Shown in pieces: positions 1-10,019 of a DNA stretch of 64,000 nt (its first letter is position 1; each line of letters starts with the position of its first letter). A model generated the notes under the pieces. The model saw only the letters and a program-made list of their open reading frames with translations, was not told the origin of the DNA and ran no database searches. The DNA comes from Geopseudomonas sagittaria (GTDB lineage Bacteria; Pseudomonadota; Gammaproteobacteria; Pseudomonadales; Pseudomonadaceae): NCBI RefSeq assembly GCF_900115715.1, contig NZ_FOXM01000012.1, forward strand, positions 89,110-153,109, read 5' to 3'. Made by a program: the position numbers and the translations under genes.

Positions 1-21
1 GAGCGCTGCCGGTCTGGCTTC

Positions 22-2106
22 TCAGTGGTGGGCGATGGCCGTATTGAGATTGAGGTAGTCCAGCAGGATGCGTCCCGACTCGGCGAGGAAGGCATCCTTC
101 TCCGGCGGCAGCTTGTCTTCTTCTTCGCTGCTGGCCAGATCCTCTTCCTCATCCTTGAGTTCTTTCAGCAGGGTTTCGCCCTTGGCGCTGCGGCGGGCAT
201 TCTCCAGGGCCAGCTGGCGGCTTTCGATGGTGCTCTGCTGGGCGCGGCGCTTCTCTTCGTTGAGGCTGACCACGGTCTCCTGCATGAGCTGCTGGCTCAG
301 TTCCAGGCGCTGGCGGGCGAACAGGAAGTCCGGATCCTGCGTCGTGCGGGCGGCATGGCGGGCCTGCAGTTCGGCGAGGAACGGCCGGAACGGATTGGCG
401 GCCTGATCGATGGCCGGCGCGATGCGGTCCCACGGCATGGCCGCCGGCAGGGCGCTCTCGCCGATTTCCTTGACGTCGACCACGGCCGGGTAGGGGATGT
501 CCGGCAGCACGCCCTGGTGTTGGGTGCTCTGCCCGGAGACCCGGTAGAACTTGGCCAGGGTCAGCTTCAGTTCGCCGTGGTTGAGCGGCTGGATGGTCTG
601 CACGGTGCCCTTGCCGAAGGTCTGCCCACCGAGGATCAGCGCGCGGTGGTAGTCCTGCATGGCACCGGCGAAGATCTCCGAGGCCGAGGCCGACAGGCGG
701 TTGACCAGCACGGCCATCGGGCCGTTGTAGTGGGTGCCGGTGTCCTCGTCGGTCAGCACGTCGACGCGGCCGTCACTGTTGCGCACCAGCACGGTCGGCC
801 CCTTGTCGATGAACAGGCCGGTGAGTTCGTTGGCCTCCTGCAGGGAGCCGCCGCCGTTGTTGCGCAGGTCGATGACCACGCCGTCGACCTGCTCCTGCTC
901 GAGCTCGGTGAGCAGCTTGCGCACGTCGCGGGTGGTGCTCTTGTAGTCCGGGTCGCCGCTGCGATAGGCCTTGAAGTCGAGATAGAAGGCGGGGATCTCG
1001 ATCACCCCGAGCTTGTAGTCGCGGCCTTGGTGCGCAAGCTTGAGCACCGACTTCTTCGCCGCCTGCTCTTCCAGCTTGACCGCCTCGCGAGTGATGGTCA
1101 CCACCTTGCTGCTCTGGTCGTTGGGGGCATTGCTGGCCGGGATCACCTCCAGGCGCACCTGCGAGCCCTTGGGCCCGCGGATCAGCTTGACCACCTCGTC
1201 CAGGCGCCAGCCGATCACGTCGACCATTTCCTTGTCGTCCTGGGCGACGCCGACGATGCGGTCCGCCGGCTGCAGCTGCTTGCTCTTCTCCGCCGGTCCG
1301 GCGGGGACCAGGCGCACGACCTTGACGTGCTCGTTGTCGCTCTGCAGCACCGCGCCGATGCCTTCCAGCGACAGGCTCATGTTGATGTCGAAGTTTTCCG
1401 CGTTTTCCGGTGACAGGTAGTTGGTGTGCGGATCGTAGGTCTGCGCGAAGGCATTGATGTAGGCCTGGAAAATGTCTTCGCTACGGGTCTGCGCCAGGCG
1501 CTTGAGCTGGTTCTTGTAGCGCTTGGTCAGCAGTTCCTCGATCGCCTTGGGTTCCTTGCCGGCGATCTTCAGGCGCAGCACCTCGTCCTTGACCCGCTTG
1601 CGCCACAACTCGTCGAGCGCCTTGCTGTCAGCGGCCCAGGGCGCCTTCTCGCGGTCGATGTCGAGGCTTTCGTCGGCGCTGAAGTCGAGCTTGTCGACCC
1701 CCTTGTCGAGCAGGGCGAGGGCGAACTGGAGGCGCTCCTGCATGCGCTCGAGCTGGCGCTTGTAGATCACGAAGCCGGGCTGCAGCTCGCCGCTTTTCAG
1801 GTAGTCGTCGAAGCGATGGCGCCAGGCCTCGAAGTCGGCAATGTCGCCGGCGGTGAAGTAGCTGCGCGCCGGGTCGAGGCTTTTCAGGTAGTCGTCGAAC
1901 ATCTGCGACGAGCGGGCATCGTCCAGCGGCGGCTTGTTGTAGTGATGACGCTTGAGCAGCTCGACCACGTTGAGGCTGGCGATGGTCTGATCGCGGTCGG
2001 GCTGCAGGCCGTCCCAAGGGTTGCTGAGCGTGGCCGCGGCCGACAGCGGCAGGGCGCTGGTGGCCAGAGCGAGGGCTAGGGCAGTGCAGGACAGAGTGCG
2101 TTTCAT
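22..2106 (-). CDS. prc: Tail-specific periplasmic protease Prc (C-terminal processing peptidase, S41 family)
   Basis: The 694-residue protein starts with a signal peptide (hydrophobic stretch to about residue 24) and should act in the periplasm. A PDZ domain lies around residues 240-325, followed by the S41 catalytic domain. The motif SASASEIF with TFGKG 25 residues later supplies the serine-lysine dyad, which by alignment to E. coli Prc are Ser474 and Lys499. Family members trim C-termini of envelope proteins; in P. aeruginosa the homologue (AlgO/Prc) degrades truncated MucA. The length matches the family. It reads away from the oxidoreductase gene at 2291, and the 184 bp between them must hold both promoters. 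Confidence 0.95.
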   Translation of the reverse strand: MKRTLSCTALALALATSALPLSAAATLSNPWDGLQPDRDQTIASLNVVELLKRHHYNKPPLDDARSSQMFDDYLKSLDPARSYFTAGDIADFEAWRHRFDDYLKSGELQPGFVIYKRQLERMQERLQFALALLDKGVDKLDFSADESLDIDREKAPWAADSKALDELWRKRVKDEVLRLKIAGKEPKAIEELLTKRYKNQLKRLAQTRSEDIFQAYINAFAQTYDPHTNYLSPENAENFDINMSLSLEGIGAVLQSDNEHVKVVRLVPAGPAEKSKQLQPADRIVGVAQDDKEMVDVIGWRLDEVVKLIRGPKGSQVRLEVIPASNAPNDQSSKVVTITREAVKLEEQAAKKSVLKLAHQGRDYKLGVIEIPAFYLDFKAYRSGDPDYKSTTRDVRKLLTELEQEQVDGVVIDLRNNGGGSLQEANELTGLFIDKGPTVLVRNSDGRVDVLTDEDTGTHYNGPMAVLVNRLSASASEIFAGAMQDYHRALILGGQTFGKGTVQTIQPLNHGELKLTLAKFYRVSGQSTQHQGVLPDIPYPAVVDVKEIGESALPAAMPWDRIAPAIDQAANPFRPFLAELQARHAARTTQDPDFLFARQRLELSQQLMQETVVSLNEEKRRAQQSTIESRQLALENARRSAKGETLLKELKDEEEDLASSEEEDKLPPEKDAFLAESGRILLDYLNLNTAIAHH

Positions 2107-2150
2107 GAGTTATATGCGTCGCAGAGTGTTACGCCGTTAGGCAGCGTAAG

Positions 2151-2173
2151 TGGCACCTAGTTCCATGGTGCCA
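2151..2173. promoter_or_regulatory. Inverted repeat in the prc/oxidoreductase divergent promoter region
   Basis: TGGCACC and GGTGCCA form 7-bp perfect arms around a 9-nt spacer, 45-67 nt upstream of the prc start. It could be an operator or a 5'-UTR hairpin. No regulator is identifiable from the sequence. Confidence 0.3.
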
Positions 2174-2290
2174 TCATGAACGTGCGCCCGGAGGGGAAGG
2201 GGAGGCTGACGCGGGGGCAGTTTCCGGGTCACAATCCGGGCGGATTCCGGCGGCCAAAGGGCGGCGGGCTTTTGACAATATGGAGGTAGT

Positions 2291-3253
2291 GTGAACGCAT
2301 TGCAAGGTATCGACGGACAGCTGGAATGGGGCGTGCAGCCGCGTCCGGAGTGCGATGTGGGGCAGATTCGCATCCGCGTGGCCGCAGCCGGTCTCAATCG
2401 CGCCGATCTGCTGCAGCGCAACGGCCTGTATCCGCCGCCGCCGGGGGTGACCGAGGTGCTCGGCCTGGAGTGCGCCGGGGTGGTCAGCGAGGTCGGCGCC
2501 GGCAGCCGCTGGCGGGTCGGTGACCGCGTGTGCGCGCTGCTCGCCGGTGGCGGCATGGCCGAGGAAGTGGTGGTGGACGCGCGCCATGCCCTGCCGGTGC
2601 CCGAGGGCCTGAGCCTGCAGGAAGCCGCCGCGCTGCCGGAAGTCTACGCCACCGCCTGGCTCAACCTGTTCCAGCTGGCGCGCCTGCAGCCGGGCGAGAA
2701 GGTGCTGCTGCACGCCGGCGCCAGCGGCGTCGGCTCCGCCGCCATCCAGCTGTGCAAGGCCTTCGGCAGTCCGTGCTGGGTGAGCGTCGGCTCGCGCGAG
2801 CGGGTGGAGTACTGCGTGGCGCTGGGAGCCCAGGGCGGGGTGGTGCGCAGCGAGGATCTCGACGGGCTGCGCGACTTCGCGCCCTTCGACGTGATCCTCG
2901 ATCCGGTCGGTGCCAGCTACGCCGAGCTCAACCTCAAGCTGCTGGGGCAGGGCGGGCGCTGGGTGATCATCGGCCTGATGGGCGGGCGCAAGGCGCAGCT
3001 GGATCTGGCCCAGTTGCTCGGCAAGCGCATCCAGATGATCGGTTCGACCCTGCGCAGTCGCGACGCCGAGGCCAAGGCCCAGTTGATCGCCGAGCTGGAG
3101 CAGCAGGTCTGGCCGCTGTTCGCCGAAGGCCGACTGAAGCCGCAGCTGGAGCGCAGCTACCCGATCAGCGCCGCCGAGGAAGCCTTCGCCGCGCTGGCCA
3201 GCAACGAGGTGCAGGGCAAGCTGGTGCTGGTGGTGGACGACAGCCTGAGCTGA
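2291..3253 (+). CDS. Quinone oxidoreductase-like NAD(P)H-dependent zinc-independent MDR protein (PIG3 type)
   Basis: This 320-residue medium-chain dehydrogenase/reductase has an N-terminal GroES-like domain (ends near residue 120) and a Rossmann domain with the glycine-rich stretch HAGASGVGSAAIQL. It lacks the structural zinc cysteines of alcohol dehydrogenases, as expected for the quinone reductase/PIG3 branch, which reduces quinones or enones with NADPH. The start is GTG, chosen because a GGAGG sequence lies just upstream (2282-2286) and the N-terminus reads as a complete domain. The same neighbour of prc is found in other Pseudomonas genomes. The physiological substrate is not known. Confidence 0.85.
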   Translation: MNALQGIDGQLEWGVQPRPECDVGQIRIRVAAAGLNRADLLQRNGLYPPPPGVTEVLGLECAGVVSEVGAGSRWRVGDRVCALLAGGGMAEEVVVDARHALPVPEGLSLQEAAALPEVYATAWLNLFQLARLQPGEKVLLHAGASGVGSAAIQLCKAFGSPCWVSVGSRERVEYCVALGAQGGVVRSEDLDGLRDFAPFDVILDPVGASYAELNLKLLGQGGRWVIIGLMGGRKAQLDLAQLLGKRIQMIGSTLRSRDAEAKAQLIAELEQQVWPLFAEGRLKPQLERSYPISAAEEAFAALASNEVQGKLVLVVDDSLS

Positions 3254-3260
3254 GTGGTCT

Positions 3261-3298
3261 CGCCACAGCCGACGCGCAGCGCCTCGCTGGCTGTGGCG
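3261..3298. terminator. Stem-loop between convergent genes (candidate bidirectional terminator)
   Basis: CGCCACAGCC and GGCTGTGGCG form a perfect 10-bp stem with an 18-nt loop between the converging oxidoreductase and HAD genes. There is no clear T tract, so it may be a transcript-end stabiliser rather than a strong intrinsic terminator. Confidence 0.5.
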
Positions 3299-3312
3299 CG
3301 GTTGGCGGGTGC

Positions 3313-3966
3313 TCAGCGCCAGTGCAGGATCTCCCAGCCCTGCCGCTCGGCATGCGCGCGCAACGCCGCATCCGGATTGACCGCGTGGGGATGCGCGACG
3401 TGGCTGAGCAGCGGCAGGTCGTTGCGCGAGTCGGAATAGAAGTGCGCGCCCGCCAGCGCCTCGCCCTGCTCCTCCAGCCACTGGGCCAGGCGCTGGATCT
3501 TGCCTTCGCGGGCGGTGGCGATGCCGCTGATGCGGCCGCTGTAGTGGCCGTGCTGCAGCTCCAGGTCGGTGCCCAGCACGTCCGCGATGCCCAGGCGCTC
3601 GGCGATGGCCCGGACCAGGAAGGACGGCGTGGCGGAGATGATCAGGATGCGCTCGCCGGCGGCGCGATGGCGAGCGACGGCGCGCATGGCGTCGCTGTGG
3701 ATCAATGGCTCGATGACCGCCTCGACGAAGGGCCCGGCGATATAGTCGACCTCTTCCGGAGTGCGCCCGACCAGCGGCTGCAGGCTGAAGGCGAAGTAGT
3801 CCTCCAGGCTGATCTGCAGCGCGGCGTACTGCGCCACCAGCTCCTGCTCGCGGGGGATGAAGGAGTCGCGGTCGAGCCAGCCGAGGTCGGCCAGGTGTTC
3901 CAGCCACAGGCTGGGGCTGTTGCCGTCGATCAGGGTGTCGTCGAGGTCGAAGATCGCCAGGGTCAA
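3313..3966 (-). CDS. HAD-superfamily phosphatase, subfamily IB (SerB-like fold)
   Basis: The 217-residue protein begins MTLAIFDLDDTLIDG, the HAD motif I (DxDxT), has a motif II serine/threonine in ISATPSFLV, and motif IV acidic residues in YSDSRNDLPLL. This pattern and length fit the HAD-IB group of cytoplasmic phosphomonoesterases related to phosphoserine phosphatase; the substrate cannot be assigned. The start codon is TTG, selected because motif I must lie at the N-terminus and a GGAG lies 8 nt upstream. The aminopeptidase gene ends 16 bp upstream on the same strand, suggesting co-transcription. Confidence 0.85.
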   Translation of the reverse strand: MTLAIFDLDDTLIDGNSPSLWLEHLADLGWLDRDSFIPREQELVAQYAALQISLEDYFAFSLQPLVGRTPEEVDYIAGPFVEAVIEPLIHSDAMRAVARHRAAGERILIISATPSFLVRAIAERLGIADVLGTDLELQHGHYSGRISGIATAREGKIQRLAQWLEEQGEALAGAHFYSDSRNDLPLLSHVAHPHAVNPDAALRAHAERQGWEILHWR

Positions 3967-3982
3967 TGGGTGTGCTCCCGCA

Positions 3983-5272
3983 TCAGGCCAGTTCGGGGCT
4001 CTGGTAGAAGGCGCCGAGCACCTTGACCAGATGGGCGAGGTCGTAGCTGCCGGCCAGTTCGCGGATCGAGTGCATGGCGAAGGTCGGCAGGCCGATGTCG
4101 ATGGTGCGCACGCCCAGCCGGCTGGCGGTGATCGGGCCGATGGTCGAGCCGCAGCCGAGGTCGCTGCGGGTGACGAAGCACTGCACCGGCACCGCGTGTT
4201 CCTCGCACAGATGACGGAAGAAGCCGGCGGTTTCGCTGTTGCTGGCGTAGCGCTGGTTGTTGTTGACCTTGATCACCGGGCCGCCGTTGAGGCTCGGGCC
4301 GTGGTTGCCATCGTGCTTGTCGGCATAGTTGGGATGCACGCCGTGGGCGTTGTCGGCCGAGACCAGCAGGGAGCGCTGGATGGCGCGCACGTAGCTTTCC
4401 TCGTCGCCGAGCAGGCGGCGCAGCACCTGTTCCAGCAGCGGGCCATCGGCGCCGCAGGCCGAGCAGGAGCCGATTTCCTCGTGGTCGGTGCACACCAGCA
4501 CGCAGTTTTCCTCGTCGCCGGCGGCCAGCAGGGCCTTGAGGCCGGCGTAGCAGGACAGCAGGTTGTCCAGCCGCGCGCCGGCGATGAACTCCTGCTCCAG
4601 GCCGATGACGGCCGCACTCTGGGTATCGTAGAAGCTCAGCTCGAAGTCGAGCACCGCGTCCACCTGGAGGCCGTGCTCATGCTCCAGCTGCCTGGCGAGC
4701 AGGGTGCGGAAATCGCGCTGCTCGCCCGCCGCCAGCTGGGCGAGGATCGCCGGCAGCTCGGTCTGCTTGTTGATTTCCCAGCCCTGATTGGCCTCGCGGT
4801 TGAGGTGGATGGCCAGGTTGGGGATCACCGCGATGGGGGCCTTGAAGTCGATCAGGCGACTGTGCAGCTTGCCGTCCAGCCTGAAGGTGACCCGCCCGGC
4901 CAGCGACAGGTCGCGGTCGAACCAGGGGGCGAGCAGGGCGCCACCGTAGACCTCCACGCCCAGCTGCCAGAAGCCCTGGCGGGCCAGTTCCGGCTGCGGC
5001 TTGACCCGCAGGCAGGGGCTGTCGGTGTGCGCGCCGACCAGGCGCAGGCCGCCCTCGAGCGGCGCGCGGCGGCCGAGCTGGATGGCGATCAGCGAGGAGT
5101 CGTTGCGGGTGACGTAGTAGCGCCCGCCGGCGTGCGCCTGCCACGGCTCGCGCTCGTCGAGACGCTGGTAGCCGGCGATCTCGAGGAGGCGGGCCAGGCT
5201 GGCGGTGGCATGGAAGGGCGTGGGCGAGGCCTTGAGGAAATCGATCAGGCCCTGGTTGAGTTCTTCGCGCAT
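3983..5272 (-). CDS. apeB: M18 family aminopeptidase
   Basis: The 429-residue protein matches the M18 (aspartyl aminopeptidase) family: [14 protein letters not shown] holds the first metal-binding His-Asp pair, CTDHEEIGS the catalytic and metal-binding acidic residues, and the segment near the C-terminus ([17 protein letters not shown]) the last metal-ligand histidine. The enzyme is a dodecameric, two-zinc, cytoplasmic exopeptidase that removes N-terminal residues. The start ATG gives a standard family length. Pseudomonas genomes have this gene between rluA and the HAD phosphatase. The symbol apeB is the usual one for this orthologue. Confidence 0.93.
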   Translation of the reverse strand: MREELNQGLIDFLKASPTPFHATASLARLLEIAGYQRLDEREPWQAHAGGRYYVTRNDSSLIAIQLGRRAPLEGGLRLVGAHTDSPCLRVKPQPELARQGFWQLGVEVYGGALLAPWFDRDLSLAGRVTFRLDGKLHSRLIDFKAPIAVIPNLAIHLNREANQGWEINKQTELPAILAQLAAGEQRDFRTLLARQLEHEHGLQVDAVLDFELSFYDTQSAAVIGLEQEFIAGARLDNLLSCYAGLKALLAAGDEENCVLVCTDHEEIGSCSACGADGPLLEQVLRRLLGDEESYVRAIQRSLLVSADNAHGVHPNYADKHDGNHGPSLNGGPVIKVNNNQRYASNSETAGFFRHLCEEHAVPVQCFVTRSDLGCGSTIGPITASRLGVRTIDIGLPTFAMHSIRELAGSYDLAHLVKVLGAFYQSPELA

Positions 5273-5319
5273 GACAGCTCCGGCGGCGGTGATTCGCGCA
5301 GTTTACCGGAATATGCCTG

Positions 5320-5348
5320 GCCCGCGCCTTGCGCCGGCGCGGGCTTTT
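5320..5348 (+). terminator. GC-rich hairpin with short T run between rluA and apeB
   Basis: GCCCGCGCC and GGCGCGGGC pair in a 9-bp stem followed by TTTT on the + strand. Both flanking genes run on the minus strand, so in the sense direction it lacks a following T tract. It may slow polymerase or stabilise the rluA 3' end. A smaller hairpin (TCGCCC/GGGCGA) follows at 5354-5371. Confidence 0.35.
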
Positions 5349-5405
5349 GGCCCCTCGCCCCTGCTTGGGCGAAGGGAACTTGCACGCCGGCCTTGGCCGA
5401 GAGAC

Positions 5406-6041
5406 TCAGAACGGCGCCGGGCTTTCGAAGCGCATGCGCTCGCCGCTCTGCGGATGGGTCAGGCACAGCAGGCTGGCGTGCAGGCACAGCCGCTCGTGGG
5501 CGGCCAGCGCCTGCTCGTGGGCGTACAGGCGGTCGCCGAGCAGCGGGTGGCCGATGGCCAGCATGTGCACGCGCAGCTGGTGCGAGCGGCCGGTGATCGG
5601 CGTCAGCTCGACCCGGCACCAGTCGCCGCAGCGCTCGACCACGCGCCAGAAGGTCAGTGCATGCTTGCCCAGCTCATGGTCGACGATGTGCCGCGGCTTG
5701 TTCGGCGGGTCGTAGCGCAGCGGCAGCTCGATGCGTCCGCTGTCGGTAGCCGGCTGGCCCCAGCACAGCGCGGTGTAGGCCTTTTCCGTCTCGCGGTCGT
5801 GGAACTGCCGCGACAGTTCGCGGTGGCTGTCGGCGTCGCGGGCCAGCACGATCAGCCCGGAGGTTTCCCAGTCCAGGCGGTGGACGATGCGCGCCTCCGG
5901 ATAGCCGTTGTCCTGCAGGCGGGTGACCAGGCAGTCGCGGTTGTCCTCGGCCCGACCGGGCACCGAGAGCAGCAGGGTCGGCTTGTTGATCACCAGCAGG
6001 GCGGCGTCCTGGTGGACGATTTCGATATTCGACAGCGGCAT
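5406..6041 (-). CDS. rluA: RluA-family dual-specificity RNA pseudouridine synthase
   Basis: The protein (211 residues from the chosen start) carries HRLDWETSGLIVLARD, the RluA catalytic motif with the essential aspartate, plus the conserved GRSHQLRVHM segment. RluA enzymes isomerise U746 of 23S rRNA and U32 of several tRNAs. An in-frame ATG four codons upstream (6053) would give 215 residues. I prefer 6041 because a GGGA sequence precedes it and the N-terminus then matches the compact family start. It sits between apeB and the min operon, and a terminator separates it from minE. Confidence 0.92.
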   Translation of the reverse strand: MPLSNIEIVHQDAALLVINKPTLLLSVPGRAEDNRDCLVTRLQDNGYPEARIVHRLDWETSGLIVLARDADSHRELSRQFHDRETEKAYTALCWGQPATDSGRIELPLRYDPPNKPRHIVDHELGKHALTFWRVVERCGDWCRVELTPITGRSHQLRVHMLAIGHPLLGDRLYAHEQALAAHERLCLHASLLCLTHPQSGERMRFESPAPF

Positions 6042-6054
6042 GGAAAATCCCATA

Positions 6055-6083
6055 AATGAAAACGGCGACCCGCAGGCCGCCGT
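6055..6083 (-). terminator. Rho-independent terminator of the minCDE operon
   Basis: Read on the minus strand, ACGGCG and CGCCGT pair around a 10-nt loop and are followed by a TTTT run, 20 nt after the minE stop. Confidence 0.6.
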
Positions 6084-6102
6084 AGTACACGCCCCTATCC
6101 GA

Positions 6103-6357
6103 TCAGCGATCGGGCAGGGTGATGTTGAGCTCGAGGATCGAGCAGGTGCCCTGGTTTTCCAGCGCCACCTGGACCTGGTCCTGGTCGATGGGCACGTACT
6201 TGCGAATCACCGCGATCAGCTCTTCCTGCAGCGCCGGCAGGTAGTCCGGCTGGCCGCGGTTGCCGCGCTCGTGGGCGACGATGATCTGCAGGCGCTCCTT
6301 GGCGATGGAGGCGGTATTGGTCTTCTTGCGGGCGAGAAGGAAGTCGAAGATGCTCAT
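6103..6357 (-). CDS. minE: Cell division topological specificity factor MinE
   Basis: The 84-residue protein has the standard MinE layout: an N-terminal membrane-targeting and anti-MinCD segment ([31 protein letters not shown]) and a C-terminal topological-specificity domain. MinE stimulates MinD ATPase and drives pole-to-pole oscillation, which confines FtsZ ring assembly to midcell. Its ATG overlaps the minD stop codon by 4 nt, so the two are translationally coupled. Confidence 0.97.
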   Translation of the reverse strand: MSIFDFLLARKKTNTASIAKERLQIIVAHERGNRGQPDYLPALQEELIAVIRKYVPIDQDQVQVALENQGTCSILELNITLPDR

Positions 6358-7169
6358 TCGCGACCTCCGAACAGGCGTTGCAGCAGGCCCTTCTTCTGCA
6401 CTTCGAGGAAGCGGTGCTTCACTTCCTTGCCGAGCAGGCGGTCGACGGCATCGCTGTAGGCCTGACCGGCGTCGCTCTGATCGTCGAGGATCACCGGCAC
6501 GCCCTGGTTGGAGGCCTTGAGCACCGCCTGGGATTCGGGAATCACGCCGAGCAGGCCGATGGAGAGAATCTCCTCGACGTCGTCGACGCTGAGCATCTCG
6601 CCACGGGACACCCGCTCGGGGTTGTAGCGGGTCAGCAGCAGGTGCTCCTTGATCGGCTCCTCGCCCTTTTCCGCGCGCTGCGACTTGCTGGCAAGCAGGC
6701 CGAGGATGCGGTCGGAGTCGCGGACCGAGGACACTTCCGGGTTGGTCACCACGATGGCGACATCGGCGAAGTACATCGCCAGGTGCGCGCCCGTCTCGAT
6801 GCCGGCCGGCGAGTCGCAGATGATGTACTCGAAGTCCTTCTTCAGTTCCTCGATGACCCGTGCCACGCCCTCCTTGTTGAGGGCCTCCTTGTCGCGGGTC
6901 TGGCTGGCGGCCAGGACGTAGAGGTTGTCGAGGCGCTTGTCCTTGATCAGGGCCTGGCTCAGGGTCGCTTCGTTGTGGATCACGTTGATGAAGTCATACA
7001 CCACGCGCCGTTCGCAGCCCATGATCAGATCGAGGTTACGCAGACCGACGTCGAAGTCGACGATCACGGTCTTGTGCCCGCGCAGGGCAAGGCCGGTGCC
7101 GATGGCGGCGCTGGAAGTCGTTTTGCCCACGCCACCCTTGCCGGAAGTTACAACAATAATTTGCGCCAA
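6354..7169 (-). CDS. minD: Septum site-determining ATPase MinD
   Basis: The 271-residue ParA/MinD ATPase has the deviant Walker A motif [10 protein letters not shown] at residues 8-17, switch I/II segments ([21 protein letters not shown]) and a C-terminal amphipathic membrane-targeting helix ([12 protein letters not shown]). ATP-bound MinD dimerises on the membrane and recruits MinC and MinE. It lies 54 bp after minC and overlaps minE, forming the usual minC-minD-minE operon. Confidence 0.98.
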   Translation of the reverse strand: MAQIIVVTSGKGGVGKTTSSAAIGTGLALRGHKTVIVDFDVGLRNLDLIMGCERRVVYDFINVIHNEATLSQALIKDKRLDNLYVLAASQTRDKEALNKEGVARVIEELKKDFEYIICDSPAGIETGAHLAMYFADVAIVVTNPEVSSVRDSDRILGLLASKSQRAEKGEEPIKEHLLLTRYNPERVSRGEMLSVDDVEEILSIGLLGVIPESQAVLKASNQGVPVILDDQSDAGQAYSDAVDRLLGKEVKHRFLEVQKKGLLQRLFGGRE

Positions 7170-7223
7170 GGTGTTTACCCCAAATGAATGGTTTCAGGTC
7201 CCTGAATTTGCCGGGAGTATCCG

Positions 7224-7979
7224 TTAAAGGCGGGTGATGTTCAACACATCTCCCGACAGGCTGACGTGCACCGGTTTGCCCCACTGCGGACTGCGGCGCA
7301 GGTCCTCGGCGACCTTGTAGCGGCCGGCGATGGAGAGTAGTTCAGCGGTCAGTTGCTGGCAGAAAATTCGCGCTTCGGCATTGCCGCTGGCGCCGGCCAG
7401 AACGCGGCCACGCAAGGGGCCGTACACATGGATGTTGCCGTCGGCGAGAAGTTCCGCCCCCGGGCTGACCGTCGACAGCACCACCAGGTCGCCGCCGCGG
7501 GCATAGATCTGCTGGCCGCCGCGCACCGGGCGGGTAATCACCAGGGTCGGTTGCATTGGCGCTTCGGCCGGCTCGGCCTCCTCGACCGGCTCCGGCTCCG
7601 GCTCCGGCTCCGCTGCCTGGGGCTCGGCCAGCAGCCGTTCGCGGCCGCTGGCCGAGGGCAGCAGCGGCAGGCCCAGCTCGTCGGCGGCCTGGATGTCGCC
7701 GGGGCGGCTGGCACGGGCGCCGAGGGCCAGCAGGCCGTGGCGGCGGCAGATGTCCAGCAGGGCGCCGAGGTCCAGCTCGGCGTCCGCGGCCGCCAGCTGC
7801 TCGAGACCGAGCAGTACCGGCGTGTCGTTGAAGAAGTTGGGGGCCTTGGCGACCTTGTCGGCCAGCTGCCGGTCGAGGCGCGCCAGGTCGTTGCGGGCGA
7901 GCTCCAGCACGGTGACGGCGAGCATGTTGCCCTTGAGCCGGAAGATGGGGTCTTGGTCGGTCAGATCTGCTTGATTCAT
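7224..7979 (-). CDS. minC: Septum site-determining protein MinC
   Basis: MinC (251 residues) inhibits FtsZ polymerisation. It has an N-terminal FtsZ-binding domain, a proline/glutamate-rich linker (repeated EP pairs near residues 120-145), and a C-terminal beta-helix with RGGQ, the MinD-binding motif (RSGQ in E. coli). The open frame extends 19 codons further upstream. I chose MNQADL because the extra residues do not resemble MinC and the shorter form has the normal length. The lpxL gene is divergent, 131 bp away. Confidence 0.95.
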   Translation of the reverse strand: MNQADLTDQDPIFRLKGNMLAVTVLELARNDLARLDRQLADKVAKAPNFFNDTPVLLGLEQLAAADAELDLGALLDICRRHGLLALGARASRPGDIQAADELGLPLLPSASGRERLLAEPQAAEPEPEPEPVEEAEPAEAPMQPTLVITRPVRGGQQIYARGGDLVVLSTVSPGAELLADGNIHVYGPLRGRVLAGASGNAEARIFCQQLTAELLSIAGRYKVAEDLRRSPQWGKPVHVSLSGDVLNITRL

Positions 7980-8110
7980 GGTGATTGCAGCCAGGGAGAT
8001 GCCGGGACTTATAACGACATCACCTCGTGCCCGCAAGTTGCAGCCACGGCTGATTCGCTGCGGCGTGACAAGGTAGAATGATCCGCTCGTTCGCCTGACT
8101 GGATGTGCTG

Positions 8111-9034
8111 ATGGACCGTCCCCGCTTTCGTGCCGCTTTTCTTCATCCGCGCTACTGGCCGCTGTGGCTGGGCCTGGGCGTGCTGTGGCTGGTGGTGCAG
8201 CTGCCCTATGCGCTGCTGCTGAAGCTGGGGCGCGCCCTGGGGGCGTTGATGCTGCTGGCGGCGAAATCGCGTCGGCAGATCGTCACGCGCAATCTCGAGC
8301 TGTGCTTCCCCGAGCTGTCCGCCGCCGAGCGCGCCCGCCTGCTGCGCGAGAACTTCGCCTCCAACGGCATCGCCTTCTTCGAGATGGCGATGAGCTGGTG
8401 GTGGCCGTCGGCCCGCCTGGCGCGCCTGGCGCACGTCGAGGGGCTGGAGCACCTGCAGGCGGCGCAGCGCGAAGGGCAGGGGGTGATCCTGATGTCCCTG
8501 CATTTCACCACCCTGGAGATCGGTGCATCGCTGCTCGGCCAGTTGCACACCATCGACGGCATGTACCGCGAGCACAAGAACCCGCTGTTCGACTACATCC
8601 AGCGTCACGGCCGCGAGCGGCACAACCTCGATGCCAGCGCCATCGAGCGCGATGACGTGCGCGGCATGCTCAAGGTACTGCGCGCCGGGCGGGCGATCTG
8701 GTACGCGCCGGACCAGGACTACGGCCGCAAGCAGAGCATCTTCGTGCCGCTGTTCGGCGTGCCGGCCGCCACCGTCACCGCCACCAGCAAGTTCGCCCGC
8801 CTGGGCAAGGCGCGCGTGGTGCCCTTCACCCAGCAGCGCCTGGCCGACGGTTCCGGCTATCGGCTGACCATCCATCCGCCGCTGACCGACTTCCCGAGCG
8901 ACAGCGAGGAAGCCGACTGCCTGCGCATCAATCAGTGGATCGAGCAGGCGGTGCGCCGGTGCCCCGAGCAGTACCTGTGGGCCCACCGGCGCTTCAAGAC
9001 GCGCCCGGAGGGGGCGCCGAAGCTTTACGCCTGA
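8111..9034 (+). CDS. lpxL: Lipid A biosynthesis lauroyl acyltransferase (LpxL/HtrB family)
   Basis: The 307-residue protein has one N-terminal transmembrane segment (about residues 17-35) and the acyltransferase motif HFTTLE (H-x4-E). These enzymes add a secondary acyl chain from acyl-ACP to lipid A at the inner-membrane cytoplasmic face. A GTG two codons upstream (8105) is an alternative start. The gene diverges from minC, as htrB does in P. aeruginosa. Acyl-chain and position specificity cannot be read from sequence. Confidence 0.92.
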   Translation: MDRPRFRAAFLHPRYWPLWLGLGVLWLVVQLPYALLLKLGRALGALMLLAAKSRRQIVTRNLELCFPELSAAERARLLRENFASNGIAFFEMAMSWWWPSARLARLAHVEGLEHLQAAQREGQGVILMSLHFTTLEIGASLLGQLHTIDGMYREHKNPLFDYIQRHGRERHNLDASAIERDDVRGMLKVLRAGRAIWYAPDQDYGRKQSIFVPLFGVPAATVTATSKFARLGKARVVPFTQQRLADGSGYRLTIHPPLTDFPSDSEEADCLRINQWIEQAVRRCPEQYLWAHRRFKTRPEGAPKLYA

Positions 9035-9056
9035 GCGTGTCTGGCAGGCATGGCGC

Positions 9057-9917
9057 TCACGCGAAGCGCCCGCTGCGAAAGTCCGCCAGCGCCTGTTCGA
9101 TCTGCTCGTGAGTGTTCATCACGAACGGCCCGTGCTGGACGATCGGCTCGTGCAGCGGGCGTCCGGCGATCAGCAGCACGCGGGCGCCCTGGGCGCTGGT
9201 CAGGTGCAGGCTGTCGCCATCGCCGAGGCGCGCCAGCTGGCCGGTCTTGACCGTGTGGTCGCGCTGACCGCGCACCATCAGCTCACCCTCGAACACGTGC
9301 AGCAGCACAGTGTGCCCGCGCGGCAGTTCGGGCATCACGCAGGCACCGGCCGGTAACTTGAGGTCGAACAGCTGCGGTTCGGTATGCGGGCGCTGCACGG
9401 CGCCGCTCTGCTCCTGCTCGCCTTCCTTGAAACGTCCGGCAATCACCGTCACCTCGACACCCCGGACGCTGGTCAGGCGCGGAATCTCGGCGGGGGCGAA
9501 GTCTCGGTAGCCGGCCGGCCCCATCTTGTCCGCCGCCGGCAGGTTGAGCCAGAGCTGGAAGCCGAACATGCGGCCCTGCTCCTGCTCGGGCATCTCGCTG
9601 TGGATGATGCCGCGCGCGGCGGTCATCCACTGCACGCCGCCGGGCTCGAGCAGGCCGCGGTGGCCGAGATGGTCCTCATGGCGCATGCGCCCCTCGAGCA
9701 TGTAGGTCACCGTCTCGAAGCCGCGGTGCGGATGCGGCGGGAAGCCGCCGATGTAGTCGCGGGCATCGAAGGAGTCGAAAGCGTCCAGCATCAGGAACGG
9801 ATCGAAACGTTCCAGGCCGGGGCCGCCGATGATGCGGGTCAGGCGTACGCCGTCGCCATCCGAGGTGGCGCGGCCGCTGTGCAGGTCGAGTACGTCGCGA
9901 TAGTGGGGATAGCTCAT
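9057..9917 (-). CDS. Pirin family protein
   Basis: This 286-residue double-cupin protein contains HPHRGFETVTYMLEG, with the metal-binding histidines of pirins, and a C-terminal pirin cupin. Bacterial pirins vary in role (quercetinase activity, enzyme modulation), so the function is uncertain. The start was set at MSYPHYRD because AAGGAG lies 10 nt upstream; an in-frame ATG eight codons earlier has no such site. It converges on lpxL with a 22-bp gap. Confidence 0.9.
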   Translation of the reverse strand: MSYPHYRDVLDLHSGRATSDGDGVRLTRIIGGPGLERFDPFLMLDAFDSFDARDYIGGFPPHPHRGFETVTYMLEGRMRHEDHLGHRGLLEPGGVQWMTAARGIIHSEMPEQEQGRMFGFQLWLNLPAADKMGPAGYRDFAPAEIPRLTSVRGVEVTVIAGRFKEGEQEQSGAVQRPHTEPQLFDLKLPAGACVMPELPRGHTVLLHVFEGELMVRGQRDHTVKTGQLARLGDGDSLHLTSAQGARVLLIAGRPLHEPIVQHGPFVMNTHEQIEQALADFRSGRFA

Positions 9918-10019
9918 GGCGCAGCTCCTTGTGGGCTTCACGCCATGTTAGTTCAGCTCCGCGGATGGATGGTTGCGCATTCCTAGTGCAACCCATCGAG
10001 CGAGTCGATGGGTTGTCGG

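Noticed and set aside
2273..2278. TTGACA before the quinone oxidoreductase gene
   Set aside because: It lies only 13 nt before the GTG start codon, too close to serve as a -35 box for that gene.
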